From positions 1 through 45,599 of the forward strand of contig WQSX01000021.1 of NCBI GenBank assembly GCA_009787625.1: a stretch of 45,599 bases of DNA, in the 5' to 3' direction. The DNA is from Oscillospiraceae bacterium. Its GTDB lineage: Bacteria > Bacillota > Clostridia > Oscillospirales > Oscillospiraceae. A model generated the notes under the pieces. That model ran no database searches. It saw nothing but the letters and a program-made list of their open reading frames with translations, and was not told where the DNA came from. The position numbers and the translations under genes were made by a program. Shown piece by piece: positions 16,288 to 23,416 of the stretch. The first letter of the stretch is position 1. The number at the start of each line of letters is the position of its first letter.

Positions 16288-17250
16288 ATGATTGAACTTA
16301 GTGATGTTACTTACACCTACAAAACTAAATATCAGACTGTTAATGCTCTTGATGGTGTTAGTTATCGGTTTGTGCCGGGGAGATTTTATGCTGTTGTAGG
16401 GAGTAGCGGTAGTGGGAAGAGTACGCTTCTTTCTTTGGTTGCGGGGCTTGATACACCTTCTTCCGGTTCTGTTATTTTTAATGATAAAGATACTCGTAAT
16501 CTCAATCGTGATAAGTATCGGCTTGAGCATGTTTCTGTCATTTATCAGAGCTTGAACCTGTTCCCTCTTCTTACGGCTATGGAGAATGTTACTTTTAATC
16601 TTGAGTATAAGGGTACTCGTGGGTCTAAGGCTCGTAAGCTGGCTTCTGAGAAGCTTGAGAGTGTTGGTATTGATAAGGGTAAGCATGGTCGGCGGCCTTC
16701 GATGCTTTCGGGTGGGGAGCAACAGCGTGTGGCTATTGCTCGGGCGCTTGCGGCAAATACTGAAATTATCCTCGCTGATGAGCCTACCGGGAGTCTCGAT
16801 AGTCAGAATAGCACAAATGTCATAGCGCTCTTGAAAGAGCTGGCGGCTTCTGAGAATGTGTGCCTCATCGTTGTCACTCACGACCCTGAAGTTGCAGAGT
16901 CTGCCGATGTGGTGATTCGTTTGTCAGACGGTAAGATTTTGGAGATTATCGACAGAGCTGATTCACAGGCGTATGTGGAAGAGGAGCTGCAGCCTTCAAC
17001 ATACAACATAGCGATACCTTCGCCTGAGCCTGTAAATCCACAACCGCAAACACAGCCACGACCTCACCCGCAACAACCATCGCAACAAGAGCCAATTCAG
17101 GAACAATTGCAACCCCAACCAACTCAGAGACGACCAAAATCTACTCGGAAGTCGGCACCCGAACCGATTACTACAGCACCCGCAACGACAGACAGTGAAG
17201 AGTATTCATTGGAAGATATCATGAAAGAATTCGGCAAAGATAATTGGTGA
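16288..17250 (+). CDS. MacB/LolD-type ABC transporter ATP-binding protein with Pro/Gln-rich tail
   Basis: A 320-residue ATPase. Walker A is GSSGSGKS at 38-45, Q-loop [10 protein letters not shown], signature [16 protein letters not shown], Walker [14 protein letters not shown] and switch [10 protein letters not shown], the set typical of MacB, LolD and BceA ATPases. The ATPase domain ends near residue 228. The remaining 90 residues are a disordered tail rich in Pro, Gln and Thr that ends in an acidic [11 protein letters not shown] segment, which could dock a partner. The gene sits between two FtsX-type permeases and presumably energises them. Codon use is rich in CTT, GTT and GGT, different from the transporter genes on either side. 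Confidence 0.92.
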   Translation: MIELSDVTYTYKTKYQTVNALDGVSYRFVPGRFYAVVGSSGSGKSTLLSLVAGLDTPSSGSVIFNDKDTRNLNRDKYRLEHVSVIYQSLNLFPLLTAMENVTFNLEYKGTRGSKARKLASEKLESVGIDKGKHGRRPSMLSGGEQQRVAIARALAANTEIILADEPTGSLDSQNSTNVIALLKELAASENVCLIVVTHDPEVAESADVVIRLSDGKILEIIDRADSQAYVEEELQPSTYNIAIPSPEPVNPQPQTQPRPHPQQPSQQEPIQEQLQPQPTQRRPKSTRKSAPEPITTAPATTDSEEYSLEDIMKEFGKDNW

Positions 17251-17276
17251 TTTAGTTTGAATAAATTCAAACTAAA
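17251..17276. promoter_or_regulatory. Palindrome TTTAGTTTGAA-TAAA-TTCAAACTAAA
   Basis: A perfect 11-base-pair inverted repeat with a 4-base loop, directly after the ATPase stop codon. Nearly the same palindrome, including the trailing ACG, lies in the ddl leader at 43176-43199. No T-run follows, so an operator or leader hairpin is more likely than a terminator. Confidence 0.6.
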
Positions 17277-17289
17277 CGTGGAATGTGCG

Positions 17290-17391
17290 ATTTGCTCCCC
17301 CTACGGGGAACCGCAAATGATGCACAAAATGACAATACCTTTCATTAGTCGTTTTGTGCCTGAAGAGTTTATGAAAGGAATTGTCATTTAT
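17290..17391 (+). promoter_or_regulatory. Two-state leader that can hide the ribosome site, copy i
   Basis: A first hairpin (ATTTGC...GCAAAT with CCCC/GGGG inside) is followed by three strands. Strand 1 (17322-17345) can pair with strand 2 (17348-17359; 12 pairs, one G-U) or with strand 3 (17371-17387; 16 of 17 pairs). Strand 3 contains the ribosome site GAAAGGAA, so the second fold hides it. The folds exclude each other. Homologous leaders precede genes at 20568 (minus) and 25271. Confidence 0.72.
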
Positions 17392-20289
17392 ATGCTAAAA
17401 TACATTTTTAAACAAATGCGGCGTAGTGCCGTTACAAATGCTCTTTTTACTTTATTGCTTGCGCTTTCGGGTGCTTTGCTCTGCATTACTGCGGCGCTTT
17501 GGTTTACTGCGGAGCGGTCGCTTCGTGATGTCGATGAGATTATTACTACTATTGGTATGCCTGATATGCGTGGTATTTGGGAGGTCACCGTTGAGAATTT
17601 TGATACTGCGGATATTACTGAGATTGAAACGCCTCAAGGGTTGCTCTCACTTGAGGGTAATGGGGCTTTATTGCTTGACGGTGTGAGCCCTGTTGCTGAA
17701 TATTTATATGAACATGGCTTTGATTCCGTGCAGGAGCTTATGGAGCATGGCACTGAAGTGCTGATTTTTAATGCTGATGGAACTACTGAAGGTTTTGGTT
17801 TTGGTTCTGGTGGTGGCCTTTTTGTTTTTGGACCGGATGATTTTGCTGCTTTTAATGACCATTTTCGGCGAGAGTTTGTGCGGGAAGTTGAAGAGCCGCG
17901 AAATCTTGTGTTTTCTCGTGGTGGTGGATTGAATAATGCTTATAACCTTATCTACATTTTATGGCTTAGTGCTGAAGAAAACTTTCGCAACAATGCGCGC
18001 GTGCAACTTGCTGAAAATAATTTGCAGATGGCACGGGAAACTCTACTTGATATTGATTCAATTGACCATGGTGGTCTGCTCAGCCGAGATGAGCGGCGTG
18101 TGTTTGGGGCGTTTTCCGGTGATGCGGAGTCTGTTCCTCTCAGAATGGCGGGTATTGGGATAGAGGTTGGTTTAGCGCGTTTTTCCCCGCAGGGTTTTGT
18201 TGTTTTGGCTGTCACTGCTATCGATTTTGAGTCATCTTGGATAGCGGCGGATTATGTATATTGGTTTGACGGGGAGAATATCAGCCATGTTGAGGAATTT
18301 CAGGCGGGTGGAACTCGGCTTCGTGTGGATGAGGTGCTGCATAGCCACCCCGACATGCGAATTCCGTTTACTATCGGTGTAAACAATATGAGGTTCAGTG
18401 ATGGGTCGTATGCTTTTGAGGAGGGCTCAAGTTATATCGTCATGGGTCAGCTCCGTGCAGGAACGCATATGGGTATGGTCAACCCTGACCACATCATTAT
18501 AGATTTTCCGCCTATGGATATTGTTAGAATGCAAACAGGTTATATTGAAGATGTTTCTGAGATTAGGTCGCTTGGGTATCTTGGGTGGATTTTTGAGTTA
18601 GTGCGTGTGCCGAGTGATTTATGGGTTGAGATAGACGAGCAAAGGCCGTTTGTGCAGGAATATGAACATGTGTACTATGTTTTTTATGATGGCGAGTATA
18701 CTCGGCTTAGTGAGAGTGTTGTTGCAAACTTACCTGAGGACCATGAGTATGAGATAACTCAAGAGCTTGTTCCGATAGGTATACGTGTGCCCGCTCTTGA
18801 AAACTCAGGGTGGCCTACTGCGCCGCCGTTAGATATTCCAACCATAGGCGGCGCGGCACATGTACCTACTCATGAGTTTTGGCAAATTGCTCCTGTTGAT
18901 GAGCTCAATGAGCTTGTAATTGATGAAAATTTTCTCATGCAAATTGATGAGGGTCTTCCTCTCGTTACACCTGTTGAGGGTTGGTGGGTTATGCATGGTG
19001 CCGGACAATCGCCTATGTTGCAACATGTTCTTGAGTTGCCACGGAGCCAGTTTCCCATTGATGTCATGCAGACGGTTTCTATACGCCCGCAGGAGTGGAA
19101 CCCCTTAGATTTTGGTTTTATGCCGCTTGAGGGCAGTCTTGAGCAGTTTTTTGCTACTGAACAGTGGGAGCAGATTGCCTCACATATTGAGCGTGTAAAT
19201 ATCTCCGAGGCGAGTTTTCCTGTTATCACAACAAATGACCCTATCAGCATTTTTGAGCTTCATCAGCAGAGAAATTTGATATATGATGGGCGAAAGTTCA
19301 CCTATGAAGAGGTTCGAGATGGTGAGCGAGTTGCACTTATCAGCCGTGATTTTGCTCTGCATAATGAGCTGAGTATCGGCGATACTATTTCTATGGAGCT
19401 TTATAATGCGGCTCTTGAAAGGACGGTTGTTACTTATCCATCGGGGCTTGAAGCAGGTGGCGCTGAGTTTTATCGCACTATGTGGTTGCCGACTTTATAC
19501 AGTGCCGAGCTTCAGCGCACTGTGCCGACTGAGTTTACCGTTGTTGGCATTTATCGGACTTCCATCACGGGGCAGGCTCTTCGCTTGGATTATGTTATTC
19601 CGCGAAATACGGTTTTTATTCCCGATAGGTCGGTTTCGGTGCTCAGTGGTGTGCCGATTAGTGCGAGTGCTTATGATTACATTCCGCTGATTGACGATGC
19701 TCTTATTGTGGCAAACGGTAGGACTTATGAGGTTATTGCGGTTTTAAACAGCCATAGCTATGGATTGGGTAACTTTTTCATGTTCTTCGATCAAGGGTAT
19801 GAGTCTTTGGTGGGTATTTTAAATAATCTTTTGTTTGGTACAACTTGGATTTTAGTGCTTGCCGCTTCCGCTTGGGCTGTCGTCGCTTTCGTTTTTGCCA
19901 TGTTTTTTGTCGCACAAAAGAGGAAAGAGGCGGCTTTGCTCCATGCCATGGGGTTAAAGCGAGGTAAGCGCACTTTGTGGATTTTCATTCAGTGCGCCAT
20001 AGTGATTTTGTTATCCGTAGCGATTTCTCTTGCTATCACTTTGCCTTTATACAGCGACATCGTAGAAGTTGCCGCAGGTGCCGCCGAGGATTTCGCACAC
20101 GAACTGCGCGACCTCCGCCTAAGCGATGCCGCCGATACCGGGTTGCGCGCCAGTATTCCGGTTTCGGAGGAGCCTATCGACACCGTTATAGCAGCAGGTG
20201 GTGCTTTTGTTTTACTGCTTGTTATAGCGGCGCTGGTGTCGGCGCGATCATCGGTATTTCGGTCGCTTGGTAGTAAGGTTGAGGATTAG
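17392..20289 (+). CDS. Large FtsX-like ABC transporter permease (965 residues)
   Basis: The frame is open from a TTG at 17257, but the ATG at 17392 is preferred: GAAAGGAA lies 11 bases upstream and a paralogous relic at 21094 starts at the same MLKYIF. One N-terminal helix (about 17-38) is followed by an extracytoplasmic region of about 780 residues with no recognised fold. Three helices follow near the C-terminus, with the FtsX coupling turn AQKRKEAALLHAMGLKRGKRTLWIF. The external domain is far longer than in MacB or BceB. It probably forms a heterodimer with the 429-residue permease, driven by the ATPase upstream. Substrate unknown. Confidence 0.82.
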   Translation: MLKYIFKQMRRSAVTNALFTLLLALSGALLCITAALWFTAERSLRDVDEIITTIGMPDMRGIWEVTVENFDTADITEIETPQGLLSLEGNGALLLDGVSPVAEYLYEHGFDSVQELMEHGTEVLIFNADGTTEGFGFGSGGGLFVFGPDDFAAFNDHFRREFVREVEEPRNLVFSRGGGLNNAYNLIYILWLSAEENFRNNARVQLAENNLQMARETLLDIDSIDHGGLLSRDERRVFGAFSGDAESVPLRMAGIGIEVGLARFSPQGFVVLAVTAIDFESSWIAADYVYWFDGENISHVEEFQAGGTRLRVDEVLHSHPDMRIPFTIGVNNMRFSDGSYAFEEGSSYIVMGQLRAGTHMGMVNPDHIIIDFPPMDIVRMQTGYIEDVSEIRSLGYLGWIFELVRVPSDLWVEIDEQRPFVQEYEHVYYVFYDGEYTRLSESVVANLPEDHEYEITQELVPIGIRVPALENSGWPTAPPLDIPTIGGAAHVPTHEFWQIAPVDELNELVIDENFLMQIDEGLPLVTPVEGWWVMHGAGQSPMLQHVLELPRSQFPIDVMQTVSIRPQEWNPLDFGFMPLEGSLEQFFATEQWEQIASHIERVNISEASFPVITTNDPISIFELHQQRNLIYDGRKFTYEEVRDGERVALISRDFALHNELSIGDTISMELYNAALERTVVTYPSGLEAGGAEFYRTMWLPTLYSAELQRTVPTEFTVVGIYRTSITGQALRLDYVIPRNTVFIPDRSVSVLSGVPISASAYDYIPLIDDALIVANGRTYEVIAVLNSHSYGLGNFFMFFDQGYESLVGILNNLLFGTTWILVLAASAWAVVAFVFAMFFVAQKRKEAALLHAMGLKRGKRTLWIFIQCAIVILLSVAISLAITLPLYSDIVEVAAGAAEDFAHELRDLRLSDAADTGLRASIPVSEEPIDTVIAAGGAFVLLLVIAALVSARSSVFRSLGSKVED

Positions 20290-20325
20290 GGGCGCATTGT
20301 TGTCGCAGAGGAAATCGAATTTGTT

Positions 20326-20358
20326 TAGGGGACAGCGTCCTCGACGTCCCGTCCCCTA
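20326..20358. terminator. Hairpin between convergent genes
   Basis: TAGGGGAC (20326-20333) pairs with GTCCCCTA (20351-20358), with further pairing possible inside. It lies exactly between the FtsX-like gene and the DUF3791 gene on the other strand, so it may end both transcripts; no long T-run. The preceding GCATTGTTGTCGCAGAGG resembles the flank of the 95-nt element at 16141 and may be a relic of a fourth copy. Confidence 0.55.
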
Positions 20359-20568
20359 TTACGAACTTATATGTCTATGTTCTATATAATCTTGCAAATT
20401 CCAGACGACCTCATCACCGCCAAAAGTGTGCAGTGCATCGTATGAGTTTTCTATGAAATCAAAAAGACCATACTTGTTGAAAAGACTGATCACCTGTCTA
20501 CCTGTCAACTTTTTTGCATCTCTATATTCCTCGATGCAGTAGATAACGAATTCCATATAATTAAGCAT
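20359..20568 (-). CDS. DUF3791 family small protein
   Basis: The ATG at 20568 gives 69 residues beginning MLNYMEFVIYCIEEY. The frame extends upstream, but GAAAGGA lies just before this ATG and family members start here. The pattern EFVIYCIEEYRDAKKLTGRQVISLF with later GLFDFIENSYDALHTFG and W-x-x-x-D-(I/V)-x-x-(Y/L)-I-x-x-R is that of DUF3791 proteins, which in Firmicutes are usually encoded beside DUF3990 ADP-ribosyltransferase-like proteins, as here. The pair is widely suspected to be toxin-antitoxin-like, with the role of DUF3791 not known to me. Its leader is copy iii of the two-state element. Confidence 0.82.
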   Translation of the reverse strand: MLNYMEFVIYCIEEYRDAKKLTGRQVISLFNKYGLFDFIENSYDALHTFGGDEVVWNLQDYIEHRHISS

Positions 20569-20650
20569 TTTAATGACCAGTCCTTTCGATAAATCTCGGA
20601 CACAAAACAACCATGAAAAAGTAATGGTCATTTTGCGCATCATCTCGGCT
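20569..20650 (-). promoter_or_regulatory. Two-state leader that can hide the ribosome site, copy iii
   Basis: On the minus strand, strand 1 (20638 down to about 20613) can pair with strand 2 (20614-20600; 15 consecutive pairs including G-U) or with strand 3 around GAAAGGACTGGTCATT (8 pairs, then 6 of the next 9). Relative to copies i and ii the GACAAT core has become GACCAT, and both strand 2 (ATGGT) and strand 3 (TGGTC) have changed to match. It overlaps the end of the broken DUF3990 frame. Confidence 0.7.
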
Positions 20651-21016
20651 TGTTGCTCCTGCCAAAAAACCGATAAAGGTCCGATACACAGTGTCGTTAG
20701 CAACAGGTCCTATAATTAGGTCGTAGTTAGTGCCCTCTTATTTGCCCATTCTTTTCTCGCAAACAAAATCAAACCATTCACTATCCGCTTTTTCGAAGGC
20801 CTTAACTCCAAGCGTACCAACGGCATTTTCATAGTCAAACTCATATAAGCTAATGACTTTTTTGCCGCCTCTTCTGTTGCAAACGATTTCGCTAAAACTC
20901 TGCGCCTGCTCTATGTTTGTTGTTGTATAAAACCCCATTACGAAATCAAGATTTCGATTAGGCACTCGAATTTCAGGTATTTCTACCACAACATTACTTC
21001 CATGATATAAAAGCAT
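20570..21016 (-). pseudogene. DUF3990 (ADP-ribosyltransferase-like) gene with an internal stop
   Basis: A start at 21016 with a GGAGAG site gives MLLYHGSNVVVEIPEIRVPNR, then GFYTTT and, later, WFDFVCEKRMGK, all typical of DUF3990. A TAA at codon 93 (20738-20740) interrupts the frame. Beyond it, in the same frame, the family sequence continues (NYDLIIGPVANDTVYRTFIGFLAGATS), so the TAA replaced a tyrosine codon of the usual GKYxG segment. The last 30 or so residues do not look like the family; there the DNA is copy iii of the two-state leader. The 92-residue product lacks the second half of the fold, so loss of function is likely. Confidence 0.8.
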
Positions 21017-21093
21017 AACATTGCTCTCCTTCGTCTTAGTTTATTATGACGTATTGAGTCGATTTAATCAAGTGTTTTTATGAGGTCACATAT

Positions 21094-21222
21094 ATGCTAA
21101 AATACATCTTCAACCAAATGCGGCGCAGTGCTGTTACTAATGCTCTTTTTGTTTTATTCATTGTTTTTTCATTTTTTGGTTTATTTTCACAATATCTGTA
21201 TTGCATTTTGCAATTTTTATGA
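21094..21222 (+). pseudogene. 5' relic of a duplicate FtsX-like permease gene
   Basis: ATGCTAAAATACAT at 21094 begins a frame reading MLKYIFNQMRRSAVTNALFVL, which matches the first 21 residues of the permease at 17392 at 18-19 positions. After that the match ends and a TGA comes at codon 43. The corresponding 3' end is at 22754-22865. Together they show that a second copy of the large permease once stood here. Confidence 0.8.
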
Positions 21223-21228
21223 TATAAT
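21201..21228 (+). promoter_or_regulatory. Predicted promoter of the orphan binding protein
   Basis: TTGCAT at 21201-21206 and TATAAT at 21223-21228 are 16 bases apart, about 165 bases before the start at 21392. The stretch 21229-21391 holds no convincing gene; the short open frames there lack ribosome sites. Confidence 0.45.
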
Positions 21229-21391
21229 ATACAATACATTATTTAACTGGGAAGACTACGAAAACACGCTCTCCTCCCTAACGTATGCTATACGTATTCA
21301 TTCAGACCTTAAAGACGATGTTGGAATAATTGTGCGGACGTCGCAATAGTGTTTGTCCGCATTAGTCAGCAAGCTTAATTGGAGGAGCAAC

Positions 21392-22744
21392 ATGAAACTC
21401 ACACGTCTTCATTTATTTGTAGTTCTCATTTTTACGACTGCATTGACACTTTCCGGCTGTAGCATTGACGACGTAGTTGACAGTGATAACACTAGTTTAT
21501 TCGAAAATACTGGCACATCACAACACACCGAGCACCGGAAGCACACACAGCTCACCCTCGGTGTGTTTGGAGTGTATGAATTGAACCATAATATACGTGA
21601 AATAGCTGCACTCTTTAATGCAGGGTCTTCTACACACTATGTGGAAGTAGTTGACTATTTAGACATTGCACAAGGGAATTGGAGTAATGCTCAGAATCTC
21701 CTCACAATAGACATTATTGCCGGACGAACTCCGGATATGTTTTATTTACTTAATCTTCCATATCAAATGTATATAGACAGGGGGCTGCTTGTAAATCTAA
21801 ATCCTTTTATAGACTCAGACCTGGAACTCAGTCGCGAAGATCTAATGGAAAATGTGCTATCAGCACTAGAGATTAACGGCTCACTGTATTTCCTTCCTCC
21901 TGTTTTTCGAATTAGCAGCATCGCAGGCAGCGAGCAAATATTAGGAAACTATCCGGGCTGGACTTTTGACGAATTTATGGATGTGATGAGCGAGAATCCT
22001 CAAGCAGATGTCCCGCTCGGCCCTTTCTTTCACTCAAGTGAGTTCATGTGGCATTTAACACAGTCTTTGATTGGAGAGTTCGTCGATTATGCGTCTGCAA
22101 CTGTAAATTTCGACACGGGAGATTTTGCAAGACTACTCGAACTTGGATATAGATATACTAATAACAATTATTGGGATGCAGACATTATTTTACGACGCGA
22201 ATTGATTGCATCCGGACGACACATTATGGACGCTGCTGGCATTTTTGGTTTTCATGATGTACAGTTAATTCACGATGGATTTGGAGATGATATCATATTC
22301 AAAGGATGGCCTGACAGTGATAGAAACGGCAATAGATTCAGCGTAAGCAGCGGCTTTTCAATTACAAATAATGCAGAATGCAAAGATGCTGCATGGTCTT
22401 TCATAAGAACCATAGCCATGGAAGATATTCAGGCACGATTTACCATCTCAAGATTTCCTATAAACAGGAATGTATTCGAAAGGTCTATGGCGACTGCAAT
22501 GAGAACACCTCTAATGGAAGGTATGAATGCACTTTCACAAGAAGCATCTGATTCATTGATGCTTCTTATAAGTTCTATTACGCATACAACAGCAGGATCC
22601 GGTACAGGTATGTCTCTACAAAGAATAGTATCTGAAACGGTAGATGATTTTTTTAATGGTCTGATTTCCGCTGATGATGCTGCACGAATCATCCAATCAA
22701 GAGCATCAATTTACATGTCAGAGAGAAACTCCTTTGCAAATTAG
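21392..22744 (+). CDS. Orphan extracellular solute-binding lipoprotein, family 1 (sugar-type)
   Basis: The ATG at 21392 follows GGAGGAGCAAC and gives 450 residues; the longer frame from 21353 lacks a ribosome site. The product has a lipoprotein signal with lipobox LSGC (Cys23). The mature part has the family 1 layout: LTLGVFGVYELNHNIREIAALFNA at the start, LLTIDIIAGRTPDMFYL (the T-x-D-I-x-A-G-x-x-P-D motif), LVNLNPFIDSD and, later, SSGFSITNNAECKDAAWSFIRTI. Such proteins usually serve sugar importers, but no matching permease or ATPase is nearby. It lies between the two ends of a decayed FtsX-like gene, so it may have arrived by insertion. Confidence 0.87.
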   Translation: MKLTRLHLFVVLIFTTALTLSGCSIDDVVDSDNTSLFENTGTSQHTEHRKHTQLTLGVFGVYELNHNIREIAALFNAGSSTHYVEVVDYLDIAQGNWSNAQNLLTIDIIAGRTPDMFYLLNLPYQMYIDRGLLVNLNPFIDSDLELSREDLMENVLSALEINGSLYFLPPVFRISSIAGSEQILGNYPGWTFDEFMDVMSENPQADVPLGPFFHSSEFMWHLTQSLIGEFVDYASATVNFDTGDFARLLELGYRYTNNNYWDADIILRRELIASGRHIMDAAGIFGFHDVQLIHDGFGDDIIFKGWPDSDRNGNRFSVSSGFSITNNAECKDAAWSFIRTIAMEDIQARFTISRFPINRNVFERSMATAMRTPLMEGMNALSQEASDSLMLLISSITHTTAGSGTGMSLQRIVSETVDDFFNGLISADDAARIIQSRASIYMSERNSFAN

Positions 22745-22753
22745 CTAATATGT

Positions 22754-22865
22754 GCAGACACTGGGCTGCGCGCAAGTATTCCAATCTCCGAGGAATCCAC
22801 AGACACAATTATAGCAGCATTGGTGTCGGCACAGTCGTCGGTATTTCGGTCGTTGGGTCAGCTAT
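22754..22865 (+). pseudogene. 3' relic of a duplicate FtsX-like permease gene
   Basis: In one frame this reads ADTGLRASIPISEESTDT, then IIAALVSAQSSVFRSLG, matching the last 50 residues of the permease at 17392 except that the segment GGAFVLLLVIAA is missing. That gap removes most of the last membrane helix and fits deletion between two ATAGCAGCA-like repeats. It is the counterpart of the 5' relic at 21094. Confidence 0.8.
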
Positions 22866-22894
22866 CAAAAAAACAATAACTAAAATATACTCCT

Positions 22895-22940
22895 ATGGGG
22901 CTGATGAAATAATTATTGTTTCATCAGCCCCATTTTACTC
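22895..22940 (+). terminator. Intrinsic terminator
   Basis: A perfect 15-base-pair stem, ATGGGGCTGATGAAA (22895-22909) with its complement at 22919-22933, and then TTTACT. It probably ends the orphan binding-protein transcript. Confidence 0.75.
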
Positions 22941-23002
22941 TGTTACTGCTTCTTTTCTGAAAGTAGCTTGACAACTGTGTGTTGCAACGCTTTGCGTGTG
23001 AA

Positions 23003-23030
23003 AAGCAACAATTTAGTCAAAATGTTACAT
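23003..23030. promoter_or_regulatory. Degenerate copy of the transporter operator
   Basis: GTTACAT at 23024-23030 is intact; the other half reads AAGCAAC at 23003-23009, with the same 14-base spacer. The spacer contains TAGTCAAAAT, close to that of copy c. It lies 280 bases upstream of copy c in the opposite orientation. Confidence 0.45.
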
Positions 23031-23207
23031 GTACATACCGGCAAAAAAGGCATTTTTTCGACAGATAAAACAATGTTATTCATTTTAAATATTACAAAAT
23101 ATTAAGAAAGTATTAAAATTTGACAAATTTTAACTCTTGTAATTATTGCATCTGTACATTTTTTTATGATGCTTTTGCCTATTTACCTATTATGGTTTAT
23201 TTTCTTA
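23031..23207. other. AT-rich spacer without gene
   Basis: This stretch before the third peptide operon is strongly AT-rich. I see no coding signal, RNA gene or hairpin apart from a short GGCAAAAAAGGCA repeat near 23041. Confidence 0.5.
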
Positions 23208-23237
23208 TTGACAACTCATGGGTGCTTGCTGTATACT
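23208..23237 (+). promoter_or_regulatory. Sigma-A promoter of the third peptide transporter operon
   Basis: TTGACA at 23208-23213 and TATACT at 23232-23237 are 18 bases apart. Sequence around both boxes (TTGACAACT, TGTATACTT, and GGTTTATTTT upstream) matches the promoter at 5402-5430. Confidence 0.72.
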
Positions 23238-23309
23238 TGTTCGGGAAAGCGCTTAAACAAGCTAATTACGCAACATACCTTTTCAAACTGTCACATGTTT
23301 TTAATGAAA

Positions 23310-23337
23310 ATGTAACATTTTGACTAAAATGTTACAT
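23310..23337. promoter_or_regulatory. Operator-like palindrome, copy c
   Basis: ATGTAAC (23310-23316) and GTTACAT (23331-23337) flank a 14-base spacer, and here the whole site is a perfect inverted repeat: 12 pairs around GACT. It lies 73 bases after the -10 box and 80 bases before the binding-protein gene, matching the geometry of copy b. Confidence 0.77.
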
Positions 23338-23375
23338 TTTGGAAGTTCCGATATTTTTTGAAAAACCGTATCACT

Positions 23376-23388
23376 CACGCTATGCGTG
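23376..23388 (+). promoter_or_regulatory. Small conserved hairpin before the binding-protein ribosome site
   Basis: CACGC (23376-23380) pairs with GCGTG (23384-23388) around TAT. The flanks GTATCA before and TTGATAAATAT after match 5636-5667 upstream of the other binding protein, while the loop differs. Conserved stem with changed loop suggests the structure matters. Confidence 0.5.
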
Positions 23389-23416
23389 TTGATAAATATT
23401 TTAAAAGAGGTGTATA

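Noticed and set aside
15991..16881. Open frame of 296 codons on the minus strand across the ATPase
   Set aside because: It runs antisense to a clear MacB-type ATPase and includes repeat copy A; composition (many Thr, Asn, His, Lys) is that of a shadow frame and no ribosome site is present.
16900..17250. Pro/Gln-rich ATPase tail as a frameshift artefact
   Set aside because: The frame continues with sensible codon use to an acidic end and a proper stop just before the next leader; a real disordered tail is more likely.
20738..20740. Stop codon recoding in the DUF3990 gene
   Set aside because: Other genes in the window use TAA, TAG and TGA as normal stops and no recoding signal follows; a nonsense mutation is simpler.
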